NCBI GenBank assembly: GCA_021234155.1 | Contig: JAJEKV010000059.1 | Coordinates: 3,293,167-3,357,166, forward strand | Origin: Isoetes taiwanensis | Taxonomy: Eukaryota; Streptophyta; Lycopodiopsida; Isoetales; Isoetaceae | DNA length: 64,000 nt | Direction: 5' to 3' | Part shown: piece by piece, positions 1-9,445 of the stretch | How positions within the stretch are numbered: position 1 is the first letter of the stretch | Layout: each line of letters opens with the position of its first letter | Notes under the pieces: generated by a model | The model's input: the letters and a program-made list of their open reading frames with translations, nothing else | Told to the model about the DNA's origin: nothing | Database searches by the model: none | Made by a program: the position numbers and the translations under genes

Positions 1-59
1 TCCTTCACGATTCTTTACAAACAGGAACGGCATCATCTGCGTCACTTGGTTTGTAATCA

Positions 60-130
60 TGATTCCTCCAGAAATCATCATGATTTTCGGTTTGATTCCT
101 CCAGAAATCATCATGATTTTCGGTTTGTTT
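60..130 (+). repeat. Tandem duplication of a ~35-bp motif
   Basis: The sequence around GATTCCTCCAGAAATCATCA is present twice in a row, each time followed by TGATTTTCGGTTTG. The same pair is recognisable, altered, at about 12100-12170 in copy 2. No coding role is apparent. Confidence 0.8.
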
Positions 131-375
131 GCAGGTCTGGCGCCTTCATTACTATGCAGTAATCTGGCAATCGCTTTTCTGGAAGTTACTTCACTGGGAT
201 TTTCGCCGTCTGGTATGAAAATTTGGATTTGAAATGCTCTCTCTTTTGTGCAGGTTGCTTCTCTTTTCGGGTTCTCAAAGGCCAACAAAATCACAGGTTC
301 TTTCTGCATCTTCTTGAACTGGTCTGCATATCGAAACATAATCTATGCTATTCTGCAGTTTCCCATCACAATTTC

Positions 376-854
376 TTAAGCCATTTCGTAAGCCACCATT
401 TCTTCAAGAACTTCTTCTTCTGAAAATTCCTTGGTCGTTGCTTCAATCATGGCCCTGAGCATGTCCTCCAAATTTGTCCATGCCTCCTTATCCTTCAGTT
501 CTAATTCGGCTTCTAATTCAGCCATTTCTGCATGCTTGAACTGCATTTCCCTGAGCTTCTTTTCATCTGGCATTAGACCCCATTGATTTTGGGTCTGTTT
601 GGGTGCCATATTCTTGGCTTTCTGTGAAGCGATTTCTGCCACAACAGGGCTTTGCAATCCAATTGATACAATGGCAAACTTTAGGACAAATCTTCGGTCC
701 TCTGGCTCAACTCCAGCATATTTATGGCAATTGTTTGCACTGCCTGATATGCCCACATCTGCACAAGACGTCTCTTGTAAGAATGAAGCCCTATCTGGAT
801 TCCGGAGCCATCATATTCTTTAAAGAATTTTCTCGCTTCTGCCAAGAATAGCAT
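376..854 (-). CDS. Gene A: small coiled-coil hypothetical protein
   Basis: Minus-strand reading frame starting at an ATG at 854 and ending at 376, about 155 residues, with one frame change near 690-700. The C-terminal half is rich in Glu, Lys, Leu and Ala (for example ELEAELELKDKEAW and EFSEEEVLEEM), which predicts an acidic amphipathic helix or coiled coil. The N-terminal half contains YKRRLVQMWAYQAVQT. I do not recognise a family. It diverges from gene B; the two starts are about 120 bp apart with a TATA box between them. A corresponding, more damaged frame lies at about 12430-12880 in copy 2, which supports it being a real gene of the repeated unit. Confidence 0.5.
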
Positions 855-859
855 TGATC

Positions 860-975
860 CGAGCCATCGGATCGCCATTCTGGGAAGGGACGAGCTCCTA
901 TATAAGGCCCTTTCCTCTTTCGGCTCGGTTATCGGTGTCTTCTCACAACAACTCTTCTTCTATTGCCGTTGCTTC
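860..975 (+). promoter_or_regulatory. Divergent A/B promoter with TATA box
   Basis: TATATAAGG at 899-907 lies about 75 bp upstream of the gene B ATG (978) and faces the plus strand. The surrounding segment from CGAGCCATCGGATCGCC onward is conserved in copy 2 (TATATAAAGG at 12937) and also occurs at 38584-38696, after the tyrosine recombinase module, without its TATA box. Conservation across three otherwise different contexts suggests a functional promoter of the mobile element. Confidence 0.6.
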
Positions 976-977
976 CC

Positions 978-2880
978 ATGGCTCTTCGACCAATGGATTT
1001 CCTCTCGACCTTCTCCTTCAGTTCCTGTCTCCACGTCCTCGCCACTAGCATCTTCCTCCCGAGTTTTCTTACCCTTCTTTGGAAGGTACGCCTTCTTCTT
1101 CTCCTACTCGTTATGTCTAGAATTTCTCACTCGTACTCTTGTAGATTTCTTTGTTCTATTGTTTTCCTTGTTCGCACGGCTTGTTGAGGTATTTGCATGT
1201 TGAATCACCATGACTCTTGTAGATTTCTTTGTTCTATTGTTTGATGTATTCGCATGTTGAATCACCATTAATCTTGTAGATTTCTTTGTTCTATTGTTTT
1301 CCGCTTGTTGCGGTATTCGCATGTTGAATCACCATGAATCTTGTAAGATTTCTTTGTTCTATTGTTTGATATATTCGCATGTTGAATCACCATTAATCTT
1401 GTAGATTTCCTTGTTCTATTGTTTTCCTTGTTGCGCGGCTTGTGGATGTATTCGCAGGTTGAATCCTTGGCATGGGCTGTTTAATCTTTGGACCACAATT
1501 TGCAGTTTCGATGTCCTCATGATTTAGTTTGACTTGGGTACTTTGCATTGTTAAGATACGCTGATTTCGTTTTGCTCTTTGGCTTTACTGGTTGCTCTCT
1601 GTTGGGTCTTACTGCACGATTTTTGTTCAATCGGGTTTTGTTCAATCTGCTGTTTTCGCCCTTGTTCATCTCTTTTGGTTCGGTTTTCCCTCTCTCTAAC
1701 CCTTTTTCCGGCCTGAGCCTGTCAGCGGATCCGCCATCAGTCCTTCAGTTTGCATCCTAGCGTTTATCCCATCTGCTGCTCCAGCCTTGCCAAGCTGCTC
1801 GCTCTCTGGTTGGCTTGTGTTTTCCGCTCTCTTCTCCAAGCTCTTGGCTTGTCTTGCTGATCCTTAGCTTGTGCTTACCCTGTCGGTCTCCGTTTCTTGA
1901 TTCTGGTTCCATTTCAGCTCAGCCCCTGCTTGTCCCTGTCGCCTCTTCCCTCCTTCTTGCCGATTTGCTCCCTTGTTGGCCGAATGGGTGTTTCGGCACC
2001 TTCCTGGGTGAGTGGGTGCTGTCTCGGCTCCATCACCCCTTGGCATGCCGGTGGACGCCGGTTTTTCTTTTCTTCTGCTCCTGGCCCGATCCAATGGCTC
2101 TGGCTCTATCTATGCTTCTTTTTCCTTCGATTCCCACCACTCCTCTGCTGTAATTTTGGCTCTTCTTGAGGCCATCTATTTTTATCGGATTTGGGCTGCC
2201 CATCTTTTTGTTGCATGCTTTTCCATTCACTCTGCTTGCATGTGTTTTCTGGCCATTCGTCTTCTCCTCTTGTTCCTATTCGTTGCTCTTTTAATCTGTT
2301 CTGCCACGGATCCTTTTCCACAGGATTTTGTTTCCCCTATCGCTTCATTTCTGTTCCTTTGTTGGTTCTTTGCTGACTCCGATGCCGTTCCCTTGCCTCC
2401 TTTGTTCCACCCAGATCTTCCCTCTTGTTTTTTTTTTCCTCCTTTTGCACCTCCGGAGATTGCGATGACTACTCACCACCTTTATACATCCCATTTGAAC
2501 GCATTGCATCCATCGGCTGGCAATGCCTTACAGGTTGCATGGACAGATATTGACTGGCCTGCAGAGTTCTTCTGGGCGCTTCGCCTTTATGCGTCCTTTT
2601 CTCCTTCTGTCCGTCGAGTATTCCGCTCCTATAAACTTCTCAACCCAGCTCGTGCTCGTTTCTTGGGGGACGTCATTTTACTATGGGGGTTTACATCCTT
2701 ACGCCCCATTCAGTTGCGCGAATATTTTCTCATCATGACGGAGTATCCCCCACAGTTTCTTCCCGCTTATCCGGCGATCTCTTTGGGACTGATCGCGTGA
2801 TTGTCCTTGCCTCTGGGCGACGGTTCTGCTCTGTCCTTTGGCATCCTCTTGATGTCGACACCCTCTGCTGAATAATATGG
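978..2880 (+). CDS. Gene B: two-exon small hypothetical protein
   Basis: Proposed structure: exon 1 at 978-1085 starts with ATG and ends at a donor AAG|GTACGC. Exon 2 begins at 2456 and reads in frame through MTTHHLYTSHLNALHP to a stop at 2800, giving about 150 residues. The acceptor reads CCG in copy 1 but a proper polypyrimidine-CAG in copy 2 (14487-14489), so copy 1 is probably altered there. The exon 2 protein is rich in aromatics and Pro (AEFFWALRLYASFSPSVRRV) and I do not recognise a family. A frame change near 2780 could extend it to about 2870. AATAAA follows at 2881. In copy 2 exon 1 reads in a different frame and loses the GT donor, so the N-terminus is uncertain. The long T-rich plus-strand frames inside the intron are not counted as genes. 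Confidence 0.45.
1136..1460 (+). repeat. Minisatellite in gene B intron
   Basis: Five tandem units share CTTGTAGATTTCTTTGTTCT and TGTTGAATCACCAT, with spacing varying between about 57 and 77 bp. The same array exists at about 13190-13510 in copy 2. It lies in the proposed intron of gene B. Variable unit length suggests slippage or recombination rather than selection for a protein. Confidence 0.85.
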
Positions 2881-2886
2881 AATAAA
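2881..2886 (+). terminator. AATAAA polyadenylation signal of gene B
   Basis: AATAAA lies about 80 bp after the gene B stop codon. It is conserved at 14911-14916 in copy 2. It is followed by T-rich sequence typical of plant 3' ends. Confidence 0.55.
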
Positions 2887-2889
2887 GCA

Positions 2890-3713
2890 TTTGTCTTATG
2901 CTTCTTTTCATGTTTTTGCACCATAAACGTTCTAATAATGCAGTTTTATTGTGGTTCCTAAGTGTTTTTTCTTTTTGCCATGCGGGGATTGACTCTTTAT
3001 TTGTTGTTGTTCTCATGTATAAGGCAACTAGGGGATTTTGTAATGGGGTTCTTGATTTGGTTGTGTATATCTTTTTATATGTTCATTTTTACATTTTTCA
3101 TTTTAGTTGCCCATGTGGTTTCTTTATATGTAGCACGATCTTATAAATTTTATGTTTTCCCGTGGTGGGTTCGGATTTTTCTCCTTTGCAATTGTGTTTT
3201 TCTATTGGATGTCGATGTTCCGCACTATTCAACGGTTGTTGTGCTATTAGGATTACTTTTTCTTGTTTATGTTCTGGCCCGTGTTTTGATTTCATCTTTT
3301 GGCCGACGTTGTACTTTCCTTGGGGTTGCCGTTGTTATCATGTGTTATATACTGCATTACCGTGGTTTCATTTCTTTTTATTCCCTATAAAGCACAATTT
3401 CATTAAAATGAGAAATTTCGTGATTCCAATTAGGAATGAAAATCCTTTTTAGTCAACTTTATGCCAATTTTTTGAGCAATTATGGCGCCATTTAAAAAAA
3501 ATATGCATCTAAAGTGCCATTTATTGGCGCCATTAAAAATTCTAGCATTGCATGTAATGAAGCTGGAGAAATATAACATCACAAAAAAAGTTAAAAATTC
3601 CGAATTCATAGATTTGCATATTAAAAAAATTTGCCAAAACAAGCAAGGACTCGGAAGAGGTAGTCTGTTTACAGGAGTATTAGTGTACAATTTACATTAT
3701 TTTCATACAAAAT
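2890..3713. other. Convergent intergenic region between B and C
   Basis: About 820 bp of T-rich then AT-rich sequence with no supported gene. Long plus-strand frames here are low-complexity Phe/Leu/Cys readings without conserved motifs. Two GGCGCCATT half-palindromes occur near 3485 and 3524. The segment at 3386-3412 (ATAAAGCACAATTTCATTAA) reappears inverted at 36105-36132, just upstream of the tyrosine-recombinase module. Confidence 0.5.
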
Positions 3714-6700
3714 TCAGGGTTCCTCATCAGGAACAGGCTCCACAAAAGGATCAGGTTCCGTATGGCCAGGGCCATGACTAGAAGAAGCAACCATAGGATC
3801 TCCCTGAGAGCTCTCGAACACTGTGGCAGTGAAATTGGGATCATCAAGGCAGTCCAGATTGAATTGTGTATTCTTGATCACATCATAGTCCACATCGGGT
3901 GGAGCTTCGGGCATCTCTGGATTTGGTGGATCTACAGTTTCTTCAACTACAGCAGGTGGTCTCTCTGTCACAGGAACAGCTGCGATGGTAGGATTCAGTA
4001 GGCGGTCAAGCCTATCAAGAATCCCCTTTAGGCACTCATGCTTAAGCGGGTCACTTTCAATACAAATGCAAAATCTCTTATTCAAAGAATGAAGCCCCGC
4101 CAAAAGAACCACAGAGAAGTAATCAAACACCCCGCTTCTGGCGGCACCATTTTCTCGCACGAGGTAATGAAGCATGTAGCAGCCCCACCGGCTTCTCATA
4201 ATTATGTCCCCCGGCAAGCCTTGCCACCAGACTGAATCTGCCACTGCAGCAGAGCTTACCGCCATAGCCTCGGCCTCCCCGCCTTCGCCTTGTTCGTTAG
4301 GCACGTGAACCGGTGGCGCTTCTTGAGGATGATCGCTGAAGGGGAACTTGAGGTCAATTGCTTCGGCAGGGAGGACCTTCAAGGGCCTGAATCTTTGTGG
4401 CATACACTAGTGAATGGGCCTCCCCAATTCCTCGGGAGGCGGATTCTTGTATTCGCCCTCATACATGCCAATATAAACTCGATCTGGAATCCGGATCATC
4501 CAATACGATGAAATCAAAAAGTTGTGCTCGCCTTGCAAAACCACTATCCAAAAAGAATCACCGTGGTGTTCTTTACAAACCGATTAAAGAAATTTGTTAG
4601 TGTGGTTTTGTCCCACATTGGAAATATGCCTCTAGTGTCCGGGGCAATCAAGGATACCGCACAGAGTGCAAACAACTTGTCCCTTGTCGTCTCGTTAGTT
4701 CAACTTCGCGAACGGAAGTCTTCAAGATCCTCTCTTCAAGACAAAGATTATGTATGAATCTTGCCAAGGCAGGTGGCACGTTACTGAAAATGCCTTCCTT
4801 GCTCACTCCGGTTTCAACCCACTTACTATGCATGGTGGCCATGGAAATCAGGTCGGTATCCTCGAAGCCCGGCACTGCAGTACTGAGATCATTGAAGGAC
4901 TTGAACTTCCTCGGAAAATTATCCTTCACGTATGCAAAAATCTCCTTCTTCAAGAAAGATATGGATCTTAGTGTCTTTGCCCTTGCCTTGAAGAATTGCT
5001 TACCCCAGATAATCACCGGGTGACCTTGACGAAGGTCTTCCCATCCAGCACTTCCTGGAACAGAACCCGACAGTCTTCGTAGTCCATACCCCTCATGCAC
5101 CTCAAGTAGGTCTGACTGAAGTAGTCAGATTCTTTTGCCCAGTTACAGGTAATAGTTTGACCCTTGTTGTCTTTTAGCTTGCAAGATTTCCACAAGTTCC
5201 ATAGGGACACGAATAACTGAAAAATGTTCTCTGGCATGAAGACCCACTGGTTGAAATCTTTAGGATGCTTACCACGCATGGTAACTTCAGCCAAAGCCAG
5301 ATAACGCTGAAAACAACAAGAAGTTAGACGAACATTTAATGAGCAAATGGCGCCACGGCGCCATTTCATAATCTTGCAGAAAATTAAAACATGTACCTCG
5401 TATGGTTCTGAGCGAGATTGCCCGCGTCCCGATGGATCAGGCTTCCCGCATAGAGCATATTGCTGCCGCAGGTGGGTTATGTTATCAATGAATGGCTCTT
5501 TGAAAATAGTCTTCGCAGTGATATCATTGACTTCACAACCGAAAGCCGCAGTATTCCTATTCGCTGATCGTGCGATAACACTCGGCAATTCCGCTTCAAG
5601 ATAAATCTTTGACATTTGCTCTTGGGACTTTGGTGTGCCGAGTCTTCTACATACAAGCCGAAAGCAGCCATAATCAATGATTACCATTCACTATATAATA
5701 GTGCATCCCCATGAGGTCATCCTCGGTTTTCCAAGGGACCAGTTTGTTTGTGAGGGGATTGAATGGAATCACATCAGCGGGAGTGAAGACTGGATGTGGG
5801 TCTCTCTGAAAGGACTCCACTAAAGTTTTGACGTGCTCCATATTCCTTGGTCTAGATGTCAGATTTGCTGGCCCTTGATATAATTTGAACACGTCTATTT
5901 TTTTAATGAATGTGACCCCGAGAGGAAACAGATGCCTGGATCGTAAATTTTTGCGGCGTATTCTCTGCCGTCTTTTCCTCTTCTGACCTTTCCACCTGAA
6001 GATTTGCAGGCACCTCTAGCAAGTGCTGAGCTATTCTTAATGTGACCTTCTTTAGCTCTGGCTTCTTAATAGGGACCCTTTTGGCCGGTGTGTCCGCAGG
6101 ATCCTCGCTATGCCTTGGGCTCGGAGGTTCCCCACCACTTCTAGGACTTCCAGCAGGACTTGGAGTCCGAGGCGCTCTCCTTTGTTTTTTAGGTGTCCTC
6201 TCCTGAATGGTCTCCGGCCTGTGCTTCTTCTTTTTTCCATCCGTTTCCTCTGTCTCCACTTCCTTTCCCTCCTTTTCCTGTCTCGCCTTTCCTTCCTTCT
6301 GCCCCTTGCCTTCCCTATTCTTTTCTTTCCTTTCCTTTTTCTTTTCCTTCTTTTCCCTCTTTTCTTTATCTTCCTTCTCTTCCTTTTCCTTCTCTTCGTT
6401 TTCTTTAGCTTGCTTCTTTTCCTTCTTTTCCATATCTGGATCTTTGTGATCCTTTCTCTTAACTTTCCTCTTGCCCGCCGCCTTCCCTTCCTCCGGTTCC
6501 TGGACATCCTCAGTAGAAGATGAGGAGTCTTTGTCGGCTGCAGGTGTATCCCTAGGTTGTCTTGTCTTCTTCTTGCTCACTGATTTTAGCCAGGCCGTGT
6601 CCACAATGGCGGGTAGTTTCTGCTGGGCTATTGCCGTGACAACGAATGAAGGCGAGTTTTTCGACTCGTTCATCCGATTGCGAAGAATCATAAAGCCCCT

Positions 6701-6942
6701 CAAGATTTCTTGTGGACCTTTGATGTCGACTTCTTCAAAGTCGTTATCGACGGCGCCGAGCCTTGCTTCTTCGCCGAACCAGGTACATTTGCAATGCTAG
6801 CGGGACATTACAAGTGGGATCATAAAACTTCCAAATCCACATAGTACACAATTATTTTACGCTTCAAAGTATCCTCACGCACCACCCGATCCAATCCTCG
6901 CGACCGCTCTTGGCAACCAACTTCATTTGGACCAAGATACAT
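3714..6942 (-). CDS. Gene C: ParB-like plus putative DNA methyltransferase protein
   Basis: Reconstructed by joining minus-strand frames across several single frame changes. ATG at 6942, stop at 3714-3716, at least one intron. In order: an N-terminal region (MYLGPNEVGCQE... RKIIVYYVD); a highly charged Lys/Glu region at 6550-6150; a ParB/sulfiredoxin-like segment at 5900-5680 with RPRNMEHVKTLVESFQRD and HYYIVNGNHS, matching the G-x-H/R pattern of that fold; an uncharacterised middle; and a C-terminal segment near 4150-4000 with GVFDYFS and RFCICIESDPLKHECLKGI, resembling motif I and strand 2 of N6/N4 DNA methyltransferases. The tail is Pro/Glu-rich. A classic DPPY motif was not found, but the 4650-4400 stretch is frame-damaged. 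ParB-like domains fused to DNA methylases are known from phages and mobile elements. The fusion and the methylase call are inferences. Nuclear action on DNA is likely. Confidence 0.5.
4648..5306 (-). CDS. Gene C middle exon segment
   Basis: Part of gene C, downstream of its 90-bp intron. Two overlapping frames read RYLALAEVTMRGKHPKDFNQ, then VSLWNLWKSCKLKD, then FLKKEIFAYVKDNFPRKF. The frame change sits at about 5015-5030. The sequence is compositionally normal protein with many aromatics but matches no family I can name. Copy 2 carries the equivalent at about 16740-17300 with further breaks. It connects the ParB-like part with the methyltransferase-like end. Confidence 0.5.
5307..5396 (-). 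other. 90-bp GT-AG intron of gene C carrying the palindrome
   Basis: On the minus strand the donor is GAG|GTACATG and the acceptor is TTGTTTTCAG|CGTT, with a T-rich tract before it. The flanking frames read smoothly into one another. The intron contains a full 22-bp copy (5345-5366) of the AAATGGCGCC palindrome with one central base changed. Its presence inside an intron shows that the motif is dispersed in the unit, not only arrayed upstream. Confidence 0.75.
5674..5900 (-). CDS. Gene C ParB/sulfiredoxin-like domain
   Basis: Domain-level entry. The segment runs from FKLYQGPANLTSRPRN through HVKTLVESFQRDPHPVFTP to MGMHYYIVNGNHS. The pattern is characteristic of the ParB N-terminal/sulfiredoxin fold: an N-terminal R-x-N, an hVxxLxxS helix, and a strand ending in hNGNHS that stands for the GxxR phosphate-binding loop. 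Known members bind or hydrolyse nucleotides and often act on DNA. Copy 2 (17690-17930) preserves the same reading with few changes. Assignment is by pattern, without a profile search. Confidence 0.5.
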
Positions 6943-7190
6943 GGGCTGGTAAATGCCTACCGCTTTCGTAATCTGTCTCCCTTATAAGGAGGCAGAGCTC
7001 TCTTCTGCGATCTCCTTTCGAGCCCCAGAGCGTAGAGGGGCTCACCAAGATACTTCCATGCACCAAAGCTCGCCTATCAGCATCATAGTCTGGTCGGATT
7101 GAAATTGTGTTTCCGCACGTAAGATAGCTGCAACAAAGAGGCATCAGTAAATGGTTAGAACAAGCAGGCAGACAATCGGTTGTGGTTGGC
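6890..7190 (-). promoter_or_regulatory. Putative gene C promoter
   Basis: On the minus strand CTTATAAGG lies at about 6981-6989, roughly 40 bp upstream of the proposed ATG at 6942, and is conserved in copy 2. The next 200 bp upstream contain no convincing coding sequence and run into the palindrome array. An untranslated leader exon further upstream cannot be excluded. Confidence 0.35.
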
Positions 7191-7191
7191 A

Positions 7192-7915
7192 AATGGCGCC
7201 GTGGCGCCATTTGTATGTGTCCAGTGCATAAGCACGGAGGCGGTTCGTATGCCTATCCCTGCGTTTGGTCGAAGAGGCCTCCACCCAGTCCAAACCACTC
7301 CCCTTCGCAATATTCGAGGAAGATGGTTCGAAGGAGAGTGGATCGGACTGGGTGGAGGCACCTGCCATTCGTAGGAGAGAGCACAACAGAACAAGCAGAC
7401 AGACCGGATGACTAGGCAAATGGCGCCATGGCGCCATTTGCATCCGAGTTCAGTGCCATGGCACCTGCGACTTGTAGGAGAATACATATGCCGCTGCCTC
7501 CATTAGTATTAAAGGACTGGACGCAGATAAAAATGGCGCCATGGCGCCATTTGCCAACAACAAGTCCCAAATGTATGCTAATAGACATCAAATGGCGCCA
7601 TGGCGCCATTTGCCAACAACAAGGCCCTATGGTAAGCTAATACACATCAAATGGCGCTATGGCGCCATTTGCCAACAACAAGTCCCAAATGTATGCTAAT
7701 ACACATCAAATGGCGCCATGGCGCCATTTGCCAACAACAAGGCCCTATGGTAAGCTAATAGACATCAAAGACTGTAGAGTAAGCTACCAGGCATCCTAAA
7801 GTAGCTAAGACTCCTAAAGTGCACTCAATCATCCAAATGGCGCCATGGCGCCATTTGTCAACTATAAGACCCTAAAGTGGTTACCATGCATCTAAATAGC
7901 GCGGTGGCGCCATTT
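7192..7915. repeat. Palindrome array between genes C and D
   Basis: Eight copies of a 22-bp palindrome, half-site AAATGGCGCCA and its reverse complement, so each copy has GGCGCC-AT-GGCGCC with CCATGG at the centre. Copies start at about 7192, 7418, 7531, 7590, 7649, 7708, 7835 and 7893 (the last degenerate). The middle four are spaced exactly 59 bp apart, with two alternating spacer types (one with GTCCCAAATGTATGCTAA, one with GGCCCTATGGTAAGCTAA). The array lies in the shared upstream region of divergent genes C and D. It could bind a dimeric protein such as the product of C or D. That is inference. Confidence 0.9.
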
Positions 7916-8119
7916 AGCCCAAACAAACAATGCAAGTAGACGACATACCTGTACCTTGAGGTAAGCTAGCCCCTGTCTCCACATTTTGAGGAGCTCCAGA
8001 ATTGTCCATTTCCATTTCGCGCGCCTTGAATTTGGTCCGAAAACCGGTGAGTATCTAGATGTGTTTCTGCGCTGAACTGCAGGGAAATGGCGCCAGAAAT
8101 CACTGAAAAAAAGGATGAA

Positions 8120-8170
8120 AAGGGGTTGCTTTAGGCGCTGGGCGCTAGGCGCTGGGCGCTGGCGGCTAAG
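8120..8170 (+). repeat. GGCGCT short tandem repeat
   Basis: TAGGCGCTGGGCGC and close variants are repeated about six times in 50 bp, within GC-rich sequence upstream of gene D. In copy 2 (about 20115-20200) the corresponding stretch reads with TTTG in place of several GGCGC units. It has no coding meaning in any frame. Confidence 0.7.
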
Positions 8171-8734
8171 GTCGAGGCGCTGGGAGCTGGAATCGAAAAC
8201 GAATAAAGCGAATGAGAAGCTTCAAAAACAAAGACCAACTAGGGCCCATCGCCCAGCGCCCATGCCCGCGGCGGTCCAGCGCCCATGCTGCCTACCGCAC
8301 ACGCCCGGCCAGGCGTTCGGTGTCCAGCGCCCATGCCGCCACAATTCAATTTTGAAATTGAATATTTCCCGCCGCCGTCCCGCCCAAATTTGAACAAAAA
8401 TTCAAAATTCCCGCCCACCAAGAATTAACATAAAAGTCAAAATTCCCACCAGATATTGAAATTTGATCACACAATCCCAAATTTGAATCGTCCATTTTGA
8501 AAATTGTACTTTGCCTTTAAAGCTCCCTCTTTGCCGCCGTGCTCCCACTTAATGCGACCATGCCACGACGCAGACGTTTTCGTGCACGGTTCAGGCGCTT
8601 TCGAATCCGCTGTTTAGTCTGTTGCCCGCTTTCGCGCAAAAGGCGCTTATTTTCTCGAGCGCCTAAGCGGAAACTTTGCAAAGGCGCGTCGCGTCTTTGT
8701 CGGTAGCTTTCTTCTTAAGCTCCGAAATCCCAGG

Positions 8735-8850
8735 TGATTCTTGGCGCTTTCTTCTTGGCGCTTTCTTCTTGGCGAATCCTCCTTGGCGCTTTCTTCTTCT
8801 CGAATCTTTCTTGGCGCTTTCTTCTTGGCGCTCTTCTTGGCGCATTCTTC
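8735..8850 (+). repeat. TTGGCGCTTTCTTC tandem repeat upstream of gene D
   Basis: Seven imperfect copies of a 12-15-bp unit CTTGGCGCTTTCTT immediately precede an AATATATC TATA-like element (about 8853) and the gene D ATG (8913). The repeat is conserved at 20790-20895. Position suggests a promoter element or 5' leader. The Arg/Leu-rich translations on both strands are artefacts of the repeat. Confidence 0.75.
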
Positions 8851-9241
8851 TGCCAATATATCTGCTGGGATCAGCTTGATTTTCCTGTTCTATCTACTCG
8901 GGATATACCACTATGGATCTATCTAATATCAAGTAAGTCCACTGTTTCTGGTATAAATTCTGTTCTATTGCTGCCATGTGTATAGAGTGTTCAAATGCTG
9001 ACATTAATGCTGCTAGGACACTAAGAACCTTGGTTTCAATTGCAAAGTTGGCATGGGGTGCCCATGTTATGCATGCCCGCTCTTATTGACACATATACAA
9101 AGAATGGGAGCAAGAATGCATAACATAGGCACCTCGTGTAGATTTTGTGATGGAGCTAAGTCATTTGGTCGAAATGGTGTTGGATCAAATGGCCATGGCA
9201 TTTCCTTCGAAATGGTGTTAGATCAAATGAAAGCCATGGCC

Positions 9242-9298
9242 CATTTGATCCAAATTCACACCTATGGCACATTCATAGGTGTGAATTTGATCAAATGG
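9242..9298. repeat. Perfect-arm hairpin in gene D intron
   Basis: Arms AAATTCACACCTATG (9252-9266) and its exact complement (9274-9288) enclose a 7-base loop. The pairing extends by CCATTTGATC against GATCAAATGG with one bulged C, giving about 25 paired bases. It is flanked by GGCGCC-containing and CATTTGATCC sequences related to the palindrome array. Copy 2 keeps the structure at 21299-21352 with a two-base deletion in one arm. Confidence 0.85.
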
Positions 9299-9329
9299 CT
9301 TCATGGCTTCATTTGATCCAAACACACTC

Positions 9330-9445
9330 GACCAAATGGCGCCATGGCCATTTGATCCAAGTGTTCACCGTTACACCAAATAGCGCCATGGCCCATTTAG
9401 CTCCAATTTTGGACCAAAATTTATACTTTTGTACTAAATAGCCAT
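9330..9445. repeat. Degenerate palindrome cluster in gene D intron
   Basis: Three degenerate copies of the AAATGGCGCC palindrome lie here (near 9333, 9379 and 9438), interleaved with TTTGATCCAAG. The copy 2 counterpart is 21370-21500. They extend the palindrome family beyond the main array to the other side of the gene D start. Confidence 0.65.

Noticed and set aside
1548-2400. T-rich plus-strand frames such as 2012 onward and 1815-2153
   Set aside because: They lie in the proposed intron of gene B and read as low-information hydrophobic strings that are not preserved in copy 2.
2465-2800. Gene B exon 2 as part of a DIRS gag or recombinase
   Set aside because: I compared it with the RNase H and recombinase frames at 36.5-38.5 kb and found no convincing shared motif.
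6110-6523. Long plus-strand Phe/Leu/Ser-rich frames
   Set aside because: They are the antisense reading of the Lys/Glu-rich region of gene C; low complexity and no domain.
7192-7915. CRISPR array
   Set aside because: The repeat is a long palindrome with two alternating, nearly identical spacers, in a eukaryotic context without cas genes.
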